Below are positions 1-10,673 of a DNA stretch of 64,000 nucleotides, one piece after another. How positions within the stretch are numbered: position 1 is the stretch's first letter; every line of letters begins with the position of its first letter. The position numbers and the translations under genes are program-made. The notes under the pieces are model-generated. The model did not search any database and was not told where the DNA came from. It saw only the letters and a list, made by a program, of their open reading frames with translations. This DNA is from Toxotes chatareus (lineage: Eukaryota > Chordata > Actinopteri > Toxotidae), in assembly GCA_016801885.1 (NCBI GenBank), contig CM028899.1:22972501-23036500 (forward strand). The letters run 5' to 3'.

Positions 1-183
1 TCCCAGAATGCAGGTTTGCTTATGGTTCCCAAAATCTCTAAAAGTAGAATGGGAGGCCGAGCCTTTAGCTATCAGGCCCCTCTCCTATGGAACCAGCTGC
101 CAGTTTGGGTTCGGGAAGCAGACACCCTCTCTAATTTTAAAACTAAGCTTAAAACCTTCTTGTTTGACAAAGCTTATAATTAG
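1..183 (+). pseudogene. C-terminus of L2 LINE reverse transcriptase ORF
   Basis: Frame 1 is open from the left edge to a TAG at 181-183, giving 60 residues without a start in the window. It contains the block GGRAFSYQAPLLWNQLP followed by a lysine-rich F-K-T-K-L-K-T-F-L-F end, the usual last segment of L2/CR1-group ORF2 proteins in fish. In an intact element this would be the tail of the endonuclease-reverse transcriptase that copies its own RNA at the target. The visible part has no disruption, but whether the upstream part is intact cannot be seen. Confidence 0.8.
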
Positions 184-1075
184 TTGTAGGCACAGTCCTA
201 GTTATTTATTAAACTTATAGTTAGTCACAATTATCTCTATAGACACTGTTACAGTTAAGGATATAGCCCTTAGTAGGGCTGGCTCAGGCAACTGAATCAT
301 CCCCTAGTTATGCTGCTATAGGCCTAGGCTGCTGGGGGACATCCCATGATCTACTGCGCACTTCTTCTTCTCTCTCTTCCTCTCCTCAGTCCCACTCTCA
401 AATTTTTTAGCCTTTATTACATGTCATTAACTCTGTGTCCTCTCTGTCCCGTAGTCCTGTGTTTGTTTCTCTCTGGTCTCTCTTTCTCTGTACCTTTCTG
501 CAGGTGTCTCTGGCTTCGGAGCTGCATGTTCTGTGGTCCTGGCTCCACCCACCTGCTGCTGTTTATTTTTTACAATGATCCATTTCTAACATGTTTAATG
601 TTCCATTCTGCTACAGATAAATATTAGATTAATATTCTTTGCAGACTGTAATGTAAATAATTACCAGTCATGACAGCTTTTTGCCTCTGTGCTCTGTTTC
701 CTATCATAACTGTAATCTGCTGAGCACACATTATCCAATAACTGTTCACTAACTGTAATGTAAATGCTGACCCACTAACATTGTCCATTGTCTGTATTAT
801 GCTGCATGTCCTTCTCCCCCTCTCCTCCATTCCTAGCTGTCCTATCTTCCTCCTTTTCCTCCTTTCACCCAGCCTGGCCATCGGCAGGAGGGTCCCCCAT
901 CTGAGCCAGGTTCTGCTCAAGGTGTTAAAGGGGAGTTTTTCCTTGCCACTGTCGCCTTAAGTGCTTGCTCTGGGGTCAGGCTCTGGGTCTCTGTAAAGCG
1001 CTTTGAGACAATTTTGATTGTGGAAGGCGCTATATAAATAAAATTGAATTGAATTTGAATTGAATTGAATTAAAC
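1..1075 (+). mobile_element. 3' end of an L2-type LINE
   Basis: The segment opens inside the C-terminal coding end of a fish L2-type LINE (positions 1-183). It runs through about 850 bases of 3' untranslated DNA and ends in a short conserved tail and a (GAATT)n microsatellite at about 1046-1072. The tail block at about 880-1045, with its AAAGCGCTTTGAGACAA-like core and GGCGCTATATAAAT stretch, reappears in reverse orientation at 9,319-9,649, which confirms it as a dispersed element end. The 5' part lies outside the window. The L2 endonuclease at the right edge of the window probably belongs to the same broad family, but the two pieces do not overlap. Confidence 0.85.
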
Positions 1076-1077
1076 AG

Positions 1078-1210
1078 ATACCATAAAGACTAGAAAAGCT
1101 GTGCTGGTTAAAACATTACCGCCCCGTCATAACCTAGAATCCCTCAACAATTTATTGATGGCGTCTAGGTCCAGACCCGGACCGCGGTCCGCCTGTTAGT
1201 GACCTCTGGT
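1078..1210 (-). repeat. Probable hAT transposon end fragment
   Basis: Read on the minus strand from about 1210, the sequence starts CCAGAGGTCACTAACAGGCG and continues into a GC-rich GGACCGCGGTCCG palindrome. This resembles the ends of ZBED5-type hAT elements (compare CAGTGGTTCCCAGAGTGGG at 19,503). No matching second end or target duplication was found, so only one end seems to remain. Confidence 0.4.
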
Positions 1211-2248
1211 TTAAATAGATAGTATTCAGAATACTATTGTAGAAATCAATGGATTATATTGTTGAAATCAATGTAAATGTAAATAAAAAACTAGCTATTT
1301 GCCTGATCAGTCGGTCAGAATGGAGTCGTTACGAGGAGCACCAGGAGCGAGAGCTTGAGCCGCAGCTGGCAAAACAGAGCCGGGACAGGAATGCGTTGGC
1401 CAAGACAGAAACATGTATACAACGTTACATGTATTTCGTTACTCTGCAACACTGCTAACTGGTCTACCTATAAATGTTGGGATCTTTGTCTGTCCATCTG
1501 TCTGGATTTTAAATTTTCATCCGATCGACCTCAAATTTAGGGAGAAGTAATCCCGTGGACCCAACTGAGTGCAGCGTTGAGAAGTTTTTTGAGCAGTTGA
1601 AAATGAACAGACAGAAATTCTTCCATTTATTGCAAACTGCACTTGCTGTTGTAATTTTTTAACCATATTTTGAACTGAGACAACCCTTTGATGATCTAAC
1701 TGATTACGCCATCAAAGGGCACACTCCAGTTTGATGGGCACTGCTCTTGTCTAAATATAGTAGTCTAAGTATGTAATCAAAACACAACCATAAAAAAGTT
1801 CCAGATGTTTCACGATTGCAGAATATGGAGTAAATGCTACAACTTTGCTCTGAGTGTAACGCAGTCTGTTACTACCTTACTGTGTGGTTGCCACATGTTC
1901 ATAATTAGGGCGAGTAGCCACTAGGTGGTAGTGTTGCTTCATCCTCTAATTTTTAAAATGTCAGAGGGGCTGAATGTATCCAGGTGTTGCTTTCCAGTAC
2001 AGCCCTCATCTGCAGGATGTCAGAAAAAACAGCAGAATGGCACAGCAGCTTTTTTCACAAGTTTTTCATTCCACTGAAGACCTTCTAATCCTTTAATAAT
2101 AGCAAAACCACGAAGATCACCAAAAGTGGATTTAAGAGGTTCTTATTCCACAGCATGTAACCAACCATGTGAGGGCCTGTGGCTTGTGGTATGGACACTT
2201 GGGGCCGTTGTACACTGCTGTATCTGAGGCCCTCAAAAACCTCCTGTC
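1211..2248. other. No gene seen
   Basis: The only open frames are short and unrelated to any family I recognise. A stretch around 1,455-1,560 (GTTGGGATCTTTGTCTGTCC and following) has the flavour of an interspersed repeat but I cannot name it. Confidence 0.5.
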
Positions 2249-2525
2249 ATTACTACTAGGGGTGTCAAATTATAGCGTTAATTGTGATTAATTACAGTCG
2301 CGTTATGTTGTTTAATCACAATCTAATTTTTAATCTCTAACTTTACCATTTCATTGTGCGAGTTGCCTTTTTTATACAATCCGTTTTTATGTGTTGTGCT
2401 TCTTGTGATTGAGTTGTTGGGGGTGGGACACAATGGTCACTCACACCCTGAAGTGGACATTGATCGGCTGTCATTGTGTTTGGAAGGCAAGGTAGAAGCG
2501 GTGATTACAGAGAGGAGACGTCAAA

Positions 2526-4202
2526 ATGGAGGAGCTTGTGAGAGTTGTTGGCCCAATGAACGGGAAATTTACATTTCAAAAACGCCCCAACGGCACCATT
2601 AATAAAGGTAAAGTGATGTGCCTTCTGTGTAAGAAGGAGTTTGCTTACCATCGAAGCAGCTCAAGTTTAGCCTACCACATCAATGCAAAGTACCCAGTCG
2701 CGAGTGCAGCCACAGCTAAGGTTATCAGCGAAGACGTTAGCAATTTAGCGAGCCATAGCAAAGCTCTTCGTCAAACTTAACCTCGAGGAGAATACCCCGC
2801 ATATAAGCAAGTCTGCAAATGACAGGCTAACAAATGTTCTTGCCAAGTGGATAGCAATGAACTACAGGCCGATAAAAACATAGAGGAAGACGAGGGTTAA
2901 CAGAGGTGTTGCAAACTGCATCCAATGACCCATCATACAAGCCACCGTGCAGGACTACAGTGATGACCCAAATCAGCAAGATGTACGACGCCGAAAAGAA
3001 AAATAAACTTTTTGGTGGAGGATTCGCCCAACTGTGTTGCTATAACCGGAGATCATTGGACCTCAGCTGGCAACCACAGTTATTTGGGGGTGATCGGACA
3101 CTTTATTGATGGTGAGTGGAACCTCAACTCATTTGCACTGACCGTCATGAAAACAGAAACCAGGCATTTTGCTGATAAATGTGCCGAACAGTTCCTCAAG
3201 GTGGCAAATGACTGGGGAATTGAAAACAAGATATCCACCATCGGTACAGACAGCACAGCAAACATGCTGGCTGCTGTGAGAGCGCTTCCATACGAGTACA
3301 TCGCCTGCAATGCTCACATTCTCCAGAGGAACATCACGGTCTGCCTTGATAGCACTGGGTTTGCTGGTGTACTGGCAAAGTGCCGCAAGATTGTTGGCCA
3401 TTTCAGACAAAGCCCTGCAAGTACCACAGAACTTAACCAGCATCTTGCTCTGTAGTGCTGCCTGCTTTTCGCCATCTGGACAGTGTCATGGAAATTACTG
3501 ATGATGATCCAGCCTATGTGGTGAAATTTAAGAATGCCTTCCAGAAGGACCTGGCAGCATGGCATGCTGATGCCAACGAGACATGGTTCAAGGTGGCCAC
3601 AGCACTGGATCCACGTTTCAAGGATTTGAAATGTCTTTCAAGAGAAAAGAGGGAACAGGTAAAGACTATAAGGATAGGGTGGACTAATGAGTCCAATTTA
3701 TTATCAAATCAAACTTTATTTATATGCAACACAAAGTGCTTTGCAAAATGAAATAAAACAAAGGCACTCATTCATTCATCCACCCGTCCATTTATCCATT
3801 CATTCATTCAGGTGTGGACCAGTCTGGAGAACATGCTCCAAGCAGCAGAGCCCAGAAGAGCAGCTACCCTCCAGTCCTCCACAGAGGATGATGGGCCAGC
3901 ACTCTCCTGCTGGGGTCCGACTCTGACTGAGAAGATGGAGTCTGGAGAGCCGCAGCGCTACGGAGCAGAGCCCAGGATCAGTATTGATGACTGTCCCCTG
4001 CAGTGGTGGTATGCTCACTCAGGAGCCTATGAAAACTGTCAGTCCTAGCACGCAAGTACCTGGCCTCCCGGCAACCTCCGTACCCTGTGAGAGACTGTTT
4101 AGCCTTGCAGGCCAGATAGTGCAAAAGAAAAGGGCAGCCTTGCTTCCAGAAAATGTGACCAAGCTGGTCTGTCTCAGCGACTGGCTGAAGAAGGAAAAAT
4201 AA
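2526..4202 (+). pseudogene. hAT (ZBED-like) transposase, broken
   Basis: An N-terminal BED-type zinc finger is visible at about 2,608-2,695 (C-L-L-C spacing followed by Y-H-I-N-A-K-Y). A central block at about 3,012-3,455 contains V-A-I-T-G-D-H-W-T-S with its catalytic Asp, and D-S-T-A-N-M followed by C-N-A-H-I-L-Q. Another block at 3,455-3,656 contains A-T-A-L-D-P-R-F-K. The C-terminal hAT dimerisation motif lies at 4,050-4,200 (S-V-P-C-E-R-L-F-S-L-A-G, then the K-K-R-A-A-L-L-P-E-N-V block). These are the landmarks of ZBED1-like transposases in the correct order. The reading frame changes at least three times, there are in-frame stops (near 2,778 and 3,453), and a foreign or intronic segment lies at about 3,657-3,811, so no intact protein can be made. 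Confidence 0.92.
3657..3811. repeat. Insertion or intron inside the hAT transposase
   Basis: The transposase frame stops making sense after the R-E-K-R-E-Q codons and resumes at about 3,811 with V-W-T-S-L-E-N-M. The intervening DNA starts GTAAAG and ends in a CATTCATTCATTCAG run, so it could be read as a GT-AG intron. It also holds an AAACTTTATTTATATGCAAC segment followed by AAGTGCTTTGCAAAATG, which looks like a LINE or SINE tail, plus a CATT-type simple repeat. Both readings are possible. Confidence 0.6.
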
Positions 4203-4749
4203 GAGGCACAAGGTCAGCATAGCTGCTATGTCCTCTGTAGCCTACTAGAAGTGATTGCTTGATGTTATTTCAGGACTTTGTGATGAACTATGTTACTTTT
4301 GATGTGCTAACTTACAGCACTGTGGTTGATGGGTCTGTTTTATTTTTTATTATCTGAAGCAAAGAAAAAGCAACAAGTTTAGTGTTGTATTACCCAGAAA
4401 ACTGTTGTTACTGTTTTTTTTTCCTAATTAATTAATTTCCTAATTATTTGGAGTTTGACAAAAGAACACAGCAGAATGTAAATGGATGCATCTGTTCAAG
4501 TGTGTTTAAAAACAATAAATGACTTTATATAAAAAGTCATTATATAAAAGTCATTTTTTTGCTCTATATCAATCTAGATCTGCCACAATAATGTAATAAT
4601 GAATTTAAATGAAAAATACCTCAAGTTGAGGGCTTTTCTCAGCAATTCTTAGGTGAGATTAAAAAAGAGATTAATTAGATCAATTAATTACAGATCATAA
4701 TTAATTAATCTCTTAATTTTTTTAATCTCTTGACAGCACTAATTACTAC

Positions 4750-7700
4750 ATGATCCTAATTCACCTTGAGTATCTGTCAGGGGTTCAGTAGCAGACAAAG
4801 GCCTCCTTCATTTTTGTTTGTTTTGTTCTTTTTTGCCACCTTTGATTAAAATCTTCCTGACAAGATATACTCTTCTCAGCATGTAAGTAGAGAAATGACC
4901 AGAACTAATTTCCACAACTATTTCAACATGTCTGCCTTAGTATCATCATTACTGTCTCCATCTGGACCCCCTTTTACTGACTTTACACTGAAATGTATTA
5001 AATATTTAATTTAATATGTCTGACTCTTTAATTGTGTTAAAACAAATGACCACAGATGCTGCTCTCAGTAATGTGAAGTTCATTCTGCAGGGGTCCAAAC
5101 CTCCTGCATGTCTTCTTTCTCCTCGTAAATATTAGCTTTCACACCCCACGCCTCTCTCTGCCTGAGGTGACTGGAGTGACATTCCAGCTCCACAGGGAAC
5201 ATCAGGAATTTTCACCATGTCCTGTCAGTGCTGAACAAAGGTGGAGCCATCTAAGTGAGTCATCTAAGTGTTTGTATGAGAAAGAGAGTGTGTTTCAACC
5301 TAGCATATGCTCATTACAAAACATACTGCCACTATTGGTATTAACATATGTGGAAATAATCGAGTAAAATGATGTGGATGTTGTTAAATGTATAGTCTGA
5401 AAATACTGCTTATGTTTTTTTCTCACCTGTTACTAATGGCACGTTTTGTGCAAATTTCATACAATGTTTCACCTAACTTACAGAAAATGTTTTCTATTTG
5501 GTTGTTTAATGCTCCATATTTCCCACTGTATGCATACATGACAGAATGTAAGAATGAACCATTTAACTATAGAGTACCATTACAAAGTCTGAGACAAAAT
5601 ACATTAACATCTTCTATTCATAAAATATAAATGGTATGTTACAATGCTTTTAGTGTTTGTTTAATTTAATTCTATCAAGTTTTAAGGGATGTTATTTTGG
5701 AGTATACATGGGACTGAGCTTTGACACTCAATTTAAACCTGCAGCATAATTGCTAACGCAACAGTGGCATTAAAATCAGCTTTTAAAGCTGTTGTAGTCA
5801 ACATGTTAGCAAACTGTCCTGTCTACAAATCCAGCAGGCACAGAGCAAAACCATCATTTATTTGGTGTGGTGTTTCTGATGACTTCAGAAATGTAAGTCC
5901 TGTATTCATTCTCCTTTTCGCTCTGTTTTGGTCTCTACCAACTAATGAGAAAATGATGAAATCTGGCTCTTTTTCAGCATAATGTTTAACAGCGAGTCAC
6001 TAATTTGTCTGACTCTCTGGCTCAGTACAGCTGTTCACTGTAGTTTTTATAATGCATGACTCAAGCAGGAGGAAATAGTGCATTTGTTGGGGACTATTTT
6101 CGGTGGTGAATTGATCCACCTTTGGTGTTCTAGTGAGTATTTGGGGAAACAGGAAGGACAGAGCCGTTAGATGGACTCGTAGGTAGTCACACTGTGCTTC
6201 TTATGCTGTATTAGCTTATCCTTGGCCTCACACACACATTTTCACTATGGTCTCTTTTCCATTCAAAGGTCTCTCCACATGGACAGGAGCCATCTCTTAA
6301 TAGGGGGAGAAGTGTGGCAGTGACTGACACCATCGGGTCAATAAGCATAGATGGAAGCTCCAGTCGGGACCCACTTCACCCCCACTGGTGTTTGTCTTAC
6401 AGCTTGGGCTCTATGACTGATGTCGACGTCCAGCCCAACACCCACCGGCATATTAGCTCCTTTTCTCCACAGATCAAAAATCTTTAATAACTTCGTCATT
6501 TCAAACATGATCCCCTTCTTTAAGATGGGCTACCCTAAAATTAGAGTCGCAATTTCCTGTGTGAAGGCCTCCAAGTGCAAAGGGAAGCCACATAATGTTC
6601 AACACCAGCTACAGTTACTCAGACCAAATGACTTATACCTCTCTAAGCATTCCTCTGAATGGCGTGAACACCACTACACCACAGTGTGTAACTCTCAGTT
6701 CAAGTTCTTGGCTTCGGATTCCCTCCATACATTTAATTGTCATGCAAGTCACAAAATGAAGGTGAGAGCCGTTGAGTTTGCTGGTAGCTTGATTTCCAGT
6801 TGTCTTTGATCAGATCCCCTGCATGTTAGTGTCAACTCCTGACTTAGCTGTGCACAAACTAACGCCTCCGCACGTCACCTTAATATGTCTCAGATGGCAA
6901 ACAGTTGTTTCTCATTTGACTTAAACAATCAGACTTCATTCTCTGTTCACATTTTCTAGCATAGGCTTGTTTTTCTATTCATTGAGACACGTACACTGAC
7001 CCCTGACCACTGTCAAAGCTGGACAAACACAGGAAGCCACAGAAAAGATAATGTGTGTAAAACAGCAATGGCTCTGCACAAGCAGACAGACTCATTCTGT
7101 TCTGAAGAGGCTCTTTTCTACTCTTAGATCCTGAAGTAAGAGGTGACATTCAAGAACTGGAAAATTTGAGAAATTCAAAAGTTCTGTGAAAGTTCTAAAT
7201 TCCATGCACCTTTTCAAGAATAAAGGAAAATGTGGAAGTTAGGATGGTGGAAGTCAGGAGTTATGGATGTGTTGTTGTTTCTGAAGCCTATTTTTGTATT
7301 TTTAACCTCTGCTCTCTCCTAATGTTGCTTTACTGCAGTGAACCAGACAACAAATAGATTCCTCTGGAAAGCAGTGGCGGTTCTACATGGAATTAATCAT
7401 GACATTGTTGACCTCAGGTACGACTTGATCAACTTTAGCTTTGAAGCTTTGAAAAGCTCCTCTATTCCTCTGTACAGTGGACATTCATCTCAAGTTAATC
7501 CATGTTTTAATTTTCAGACCTTATCATGAGTGTGGATTTGGATATGGACAGTAGGGACAGGGTGTGGCTGAATTGTCTCCACCAATATTCTTACCCATAT
7601 CTTACAGTCCTGAATTTATCCAGTTCTCTTAATAGTAATAGATTGAAGGCAGTACACTGAAAAATGTGGCCAAGACCCCAGAGGATTAACTCAATTAGTT

Positions 7701-8480
7701 TTGTATTTTCAAATCTCATAAAAGTTCCATTAACTCCCAGTTTTAAGGCCTCAGTGAAACTTCCAAAATGGGTTTCTCTGACAAACACCTCTGCTTTCCA
7801 CTTTTGGGAAGGAAATTGGAAGCACAAGATTTGCAGTAATCTCCCGTTGCTCTCTGCAGGTTCATCTACCTCCAGAGCTGCAGAGCCTGGATCTGTGTTT
7901 GTAATCTATCTACTGCCCCAATGATCTTGCTCAATACCAATTTAAAAAAAGTTATTATTATACATATTTATGTAGAACCTGCATTGTGTTGATCTCTTTC
8001 CTATATCCTCCCCCTTCCTCTTGCTTGCCATCTACAGGGGAGAGAGGTGAGGCCCTGGGGCCTACTGTGTTTGATGTAATCCTCTGGAAATGAAAACATT
8101 ATGGCCCTGCCATTGTCCAACAAGCGGAGGGAGAGTAGTCTGACATCACCATCATGGCCTCTCATTTATGTTATTTCTCTGTCTTTATCCTCCCTTCTCT
8201 CTCGTGCTCACCAGTACCTGCTGAAGGATGTTGGACACCTTCTCTGGTGCACTCGGGTGGCCTACTGACTGAGGCGAACTGTGTAGTCTGTTTCTGAAGG
8301 ACAGTGCATTCACCAAATGAAAAAAACTGGAAACCTTATCTCATGATCATGGCCTCCATATCTCAGTCTCAGAGTGAAGGAAAAAGATCTCTCATAATTC
8401 CTTGTAATAATAATTCTGAGATGGTAAATCTAAGGTGTTATCAGTTATCATGGCAACATTTTACCAGAATAACCAATCAG
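4750..8480. other. 3.7 kb with no gene or repeat recognised
   Basis: All open frames are short. The longest, 129 codons at 6,420-6,809 on the plus strand, starts in ordinary AT-rich DNA, has no recognisable domain, and lacks plausible splice or promoter context; I regard it as chance. No microsatellite or terminal repeat was noticed. Confidence 0.5.
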
Positions 8481-8516
8481 ATGACCAGATGATGTAATGC
8501 ACCTCTGTACATGGAG

Positions 8517-8547
8517 TTCAAGTTCAAGAGTTCAACTTGAACTTGAA
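8517..8547. repeat. Short perfect inverted repeat
   Basis: TTCAAGTTCAAG at 8,517-8,528 is answered by its reverse complement CTTGAACTTGAA at 8,536-8,547 across a 7-base loop. It has no obvious neighbour to act on. Confidence 0.6.
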
Positions 8548-9318
8548 GTTCTAACATACAAGGAAACAAAATGCTGTTCCTCACAGACCACAGTGCAACA
8601 TAAGACATACATAAAGGGCCTGTGCAAAGCAATAAACAGGTGTAAAGAACAAAATAATTAGTCTAAAACTAAAACATCACATAAGACATACGCATAATGG
8701 ATAAGAGTCGCCAGGCTCACATTACCAGGAACAGCCTGGTTGGTATCTTATTCTGTACAGTGGCCCAGTAAGGCCCAGATGGTTGAAGTGAAGTCTGCAG
8801 TCATTACTGTCCATGTTGTGGACAAGGGGGGAGTTGTAGGTTTCAGCAGTGAGGATCACTTCTACATTCAAAAAGCTGCAGTTCCTCGGCTGCCGCGGGG
8901 GGCTGGCTCCAGAAGTGAGCAATTCTCCATTGACCCCCATGTTAAAATAGCCAACTTTACAGCCTAAAAAAACATATTTACAGCCTGGTACATTTTTTTG
9001 TTTTTGGTCTCTATTGATAGTTTCCACCTCCGTGAACACTGTTGGGGTGGGGGGGGGGGGGGGAGGGGTTTTGTACCACAACCGTTTTAGTGTTATTTCG
9101 GCTTAATAAATTAGGGCGTGGTTACGTTGAGTGACAGTCCATAGACAGGCACAGGCAGTTAGCTCTTTGCTAAAGCATCGGCTGGGCTAGGCGGCTACAT
9201 CCAGAGGCCTCCCGCTACCTCCAGCGGTTGACAGGGGCTGCAGTGTCCGTGTTTGTTTGCCAATGTTCGGATAGGTTTTTGTGACAGTATGGCTTGTTGT
9301 AGTGTAGACTGTACTAAC

Positions 9319-9649
9319 TTCAATTCAATTCAATTCAATTCAATTTTATTTATATAGCGCCTTCCACAATCAAAATTGTCTCAAAGAGCTTTACAGAGAC
9401 CCAGAGCCTGACCCCAGAGCAAGCACTTAAGGCGACAGTGGCAAGGAAAACTCCCTTTTAACAGGAAGAAACCTTGAGCAGAACCTGGCTCAGATGGGGG
9501 ACCCTCCTGCCGATGGCCGGGCTGGGTGAAAGGAGGAAAAGGAGGAAGATAGGACAGCTAGGAATGGAGGAGAGGGGGAGAAAGACATGCAGCATAATAC
9601 AGACAATGTGGGTCAGTATTTACATTACAGTTAGTGGACAGTTATTGGA
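9319..9649 (-). mobile_element. L2 LINE tail nested in repeat copy A
   Basis: The minus strand carries the same conserved L2 3' end as 1-1,075, including the GGCGCTATATAAAT core and an (AATTC)n tail at about 9,319-9,350. Comparison with copy B shows that the host repeat continues from ACTGTACTAAC directly to GACCGTC. In copy A the L2 piece sits between, flanked by TAACT at 9,314-9,318 and 9,650-9,654, a probable 5-bp target duplication. The insertion is 5'-truncated to the last 330 bases, as usual for LINE retrotransposition. Confidence 0.85.
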
Positions 9650-10066
9650 TAACTGACCGTCAAAGGAGTCTGTGTTGCAGTTTTTTTCGGTAAGTAAATT
9701 TCTCACCATTTTACCTGGATATTTGCACTAATTAGGATGTATTAGCATAATTTGCAGCTGGCTTATGACTTAATTGCCGATTTATGGTCGCTGCTGATAC
9801 AGATAGAAGACCGGAGCAGATAATGTTAGGAACGCTGCTTCGGTGTGTTCCGTGCTCTCAGAGTCTGTTTATTGCAGGAATACTAGGCTACAATTTTATT
9901 TCTTCTCATTTTTCTGTTTAAAAAGTCAGACATTGCAACTGCTGTTGTTTGTGTGCTGCTGTAACTGTAAGTGGATAGTGGATGGAGGCAGCGGTGAAAA
10001 CCGGTAAATATTAAATATTAAACATTTTAATATATTATTAGCATCATTATTTTTTATCATAATCAA

Positions 10067-10076
10067 TAATAATGAC

Positions 10077-10125
<49 letters not shown>

Positions 10126-10144
10126 GTAATAATAATAATAATAA
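10067..10144. repeat. (AAT)n microsatellite
   Basis: About 25 units of AAT with one AGT interruption lie inside repeat copy A. The inverted copy B has an equivalent but shorter tract near 37,660-37,690. The leucine-only frame crossing it is not a gene. Confidence 0.95.
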
Positions 10145-10673
10145 TGTTTTTAACTTTTTAATATATTTTATCAATATGCAATAATAATGATTGTTTCACA
10201 GAACAAATAACAGGCTAGAAATAAATTTCCCCCCACAACTCCACCAAACCCTGCAGCTCCATCTAAAACCTCTCTATCTGAAACAGTCATGTTTAAAACA
10301 CAGCAGCAACATTATGATCTCTGTTGTATGCTGTGTGTCGTGGTCGTACAGGGTCGAGCCAGTCGGGTCGGACTCAGGGACTGTTGTGTGGTGGATGTAG
10401 CTGCGTGTAGCTGCCGCTTAGCTTGTTAGCCCGGCTGATTAGCTGATTAGCCTTAGGCTAGCTCGGTTGCTCCGAGCTAAGTGGCCGGGTTCTCGGCCGG
10501 CTGACCACGGCTGACCCGTAGAGTAACCGCCTCTTCGCCAAATATGGAAAGTACACTCCCACTAAAATCCAAGATGGCGCAGCTCAAATGCCCATGGTTT
10601 GGTCACAAAACCGACTCCCCGAAACCAATGGGTGATGTCACAGGTGTTACGTCCATGTCTTATACAGTCTATG

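Larger units (their letters stand above)
2257..4741 (+). mobile_element. Complete hAT DNA transposon (2,485 bp)
   Basis: The left end begins TAGGGGTGTCAAATTATAG, and the right end read on the other strand begins TAGTGCTGTCAAGAGATTAA, imperfect terminal inverted repeats of hAT type. Both ends carry runs of TTAATTA-like subterminal motifs. The element is flanked on both sides by the perfect 8-bp direct repeat ATTACTAC (2,249-2,256 and 4,742-4,749), the duplication length made by hAT transposases. The interior carries the broken transposase gene on the plus strand. Confidence 0.93.
8825..10673 (-). repeat. Dispersed repeat, copy A (split by an L2 tail)
   Basis: This segment is the reverse complement of 37,157-38,625 over nearly its whole length. 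One end begins TGTAGGTTTCAGCAGTGAGG and carries GGCTGGCTCCAGAAGTGAGC. The other ends in GTCTTATACAGTCTATG, preceded by a GGTGATGTCACAGG segment. Internally it holds a GC-rich block (about 10,395-10,540, with GCTAGCTCGGTTGCTCC) and an (AAT)n tract at 10,067-10,144. A 331-bp L2 tail is inserted at 9,319. No coding frame is convincing. It is probably a non-autonomous DNA transposon of a kind common in fish, but I cannot name the family. Confidence 0.85.

Noticed and set aside
6420..6809. 129-codon plus-strand frame
   Set aside because: No domain, no repeat relation, no splice or promoter signal; length is within chance expectation for a 64-kb window.
9926..10174. Minus-strand frame encoding a long run of leucine
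   Set aside because: It is the translation of the (AAT)n microsatellite and its flanks, with no gene context.
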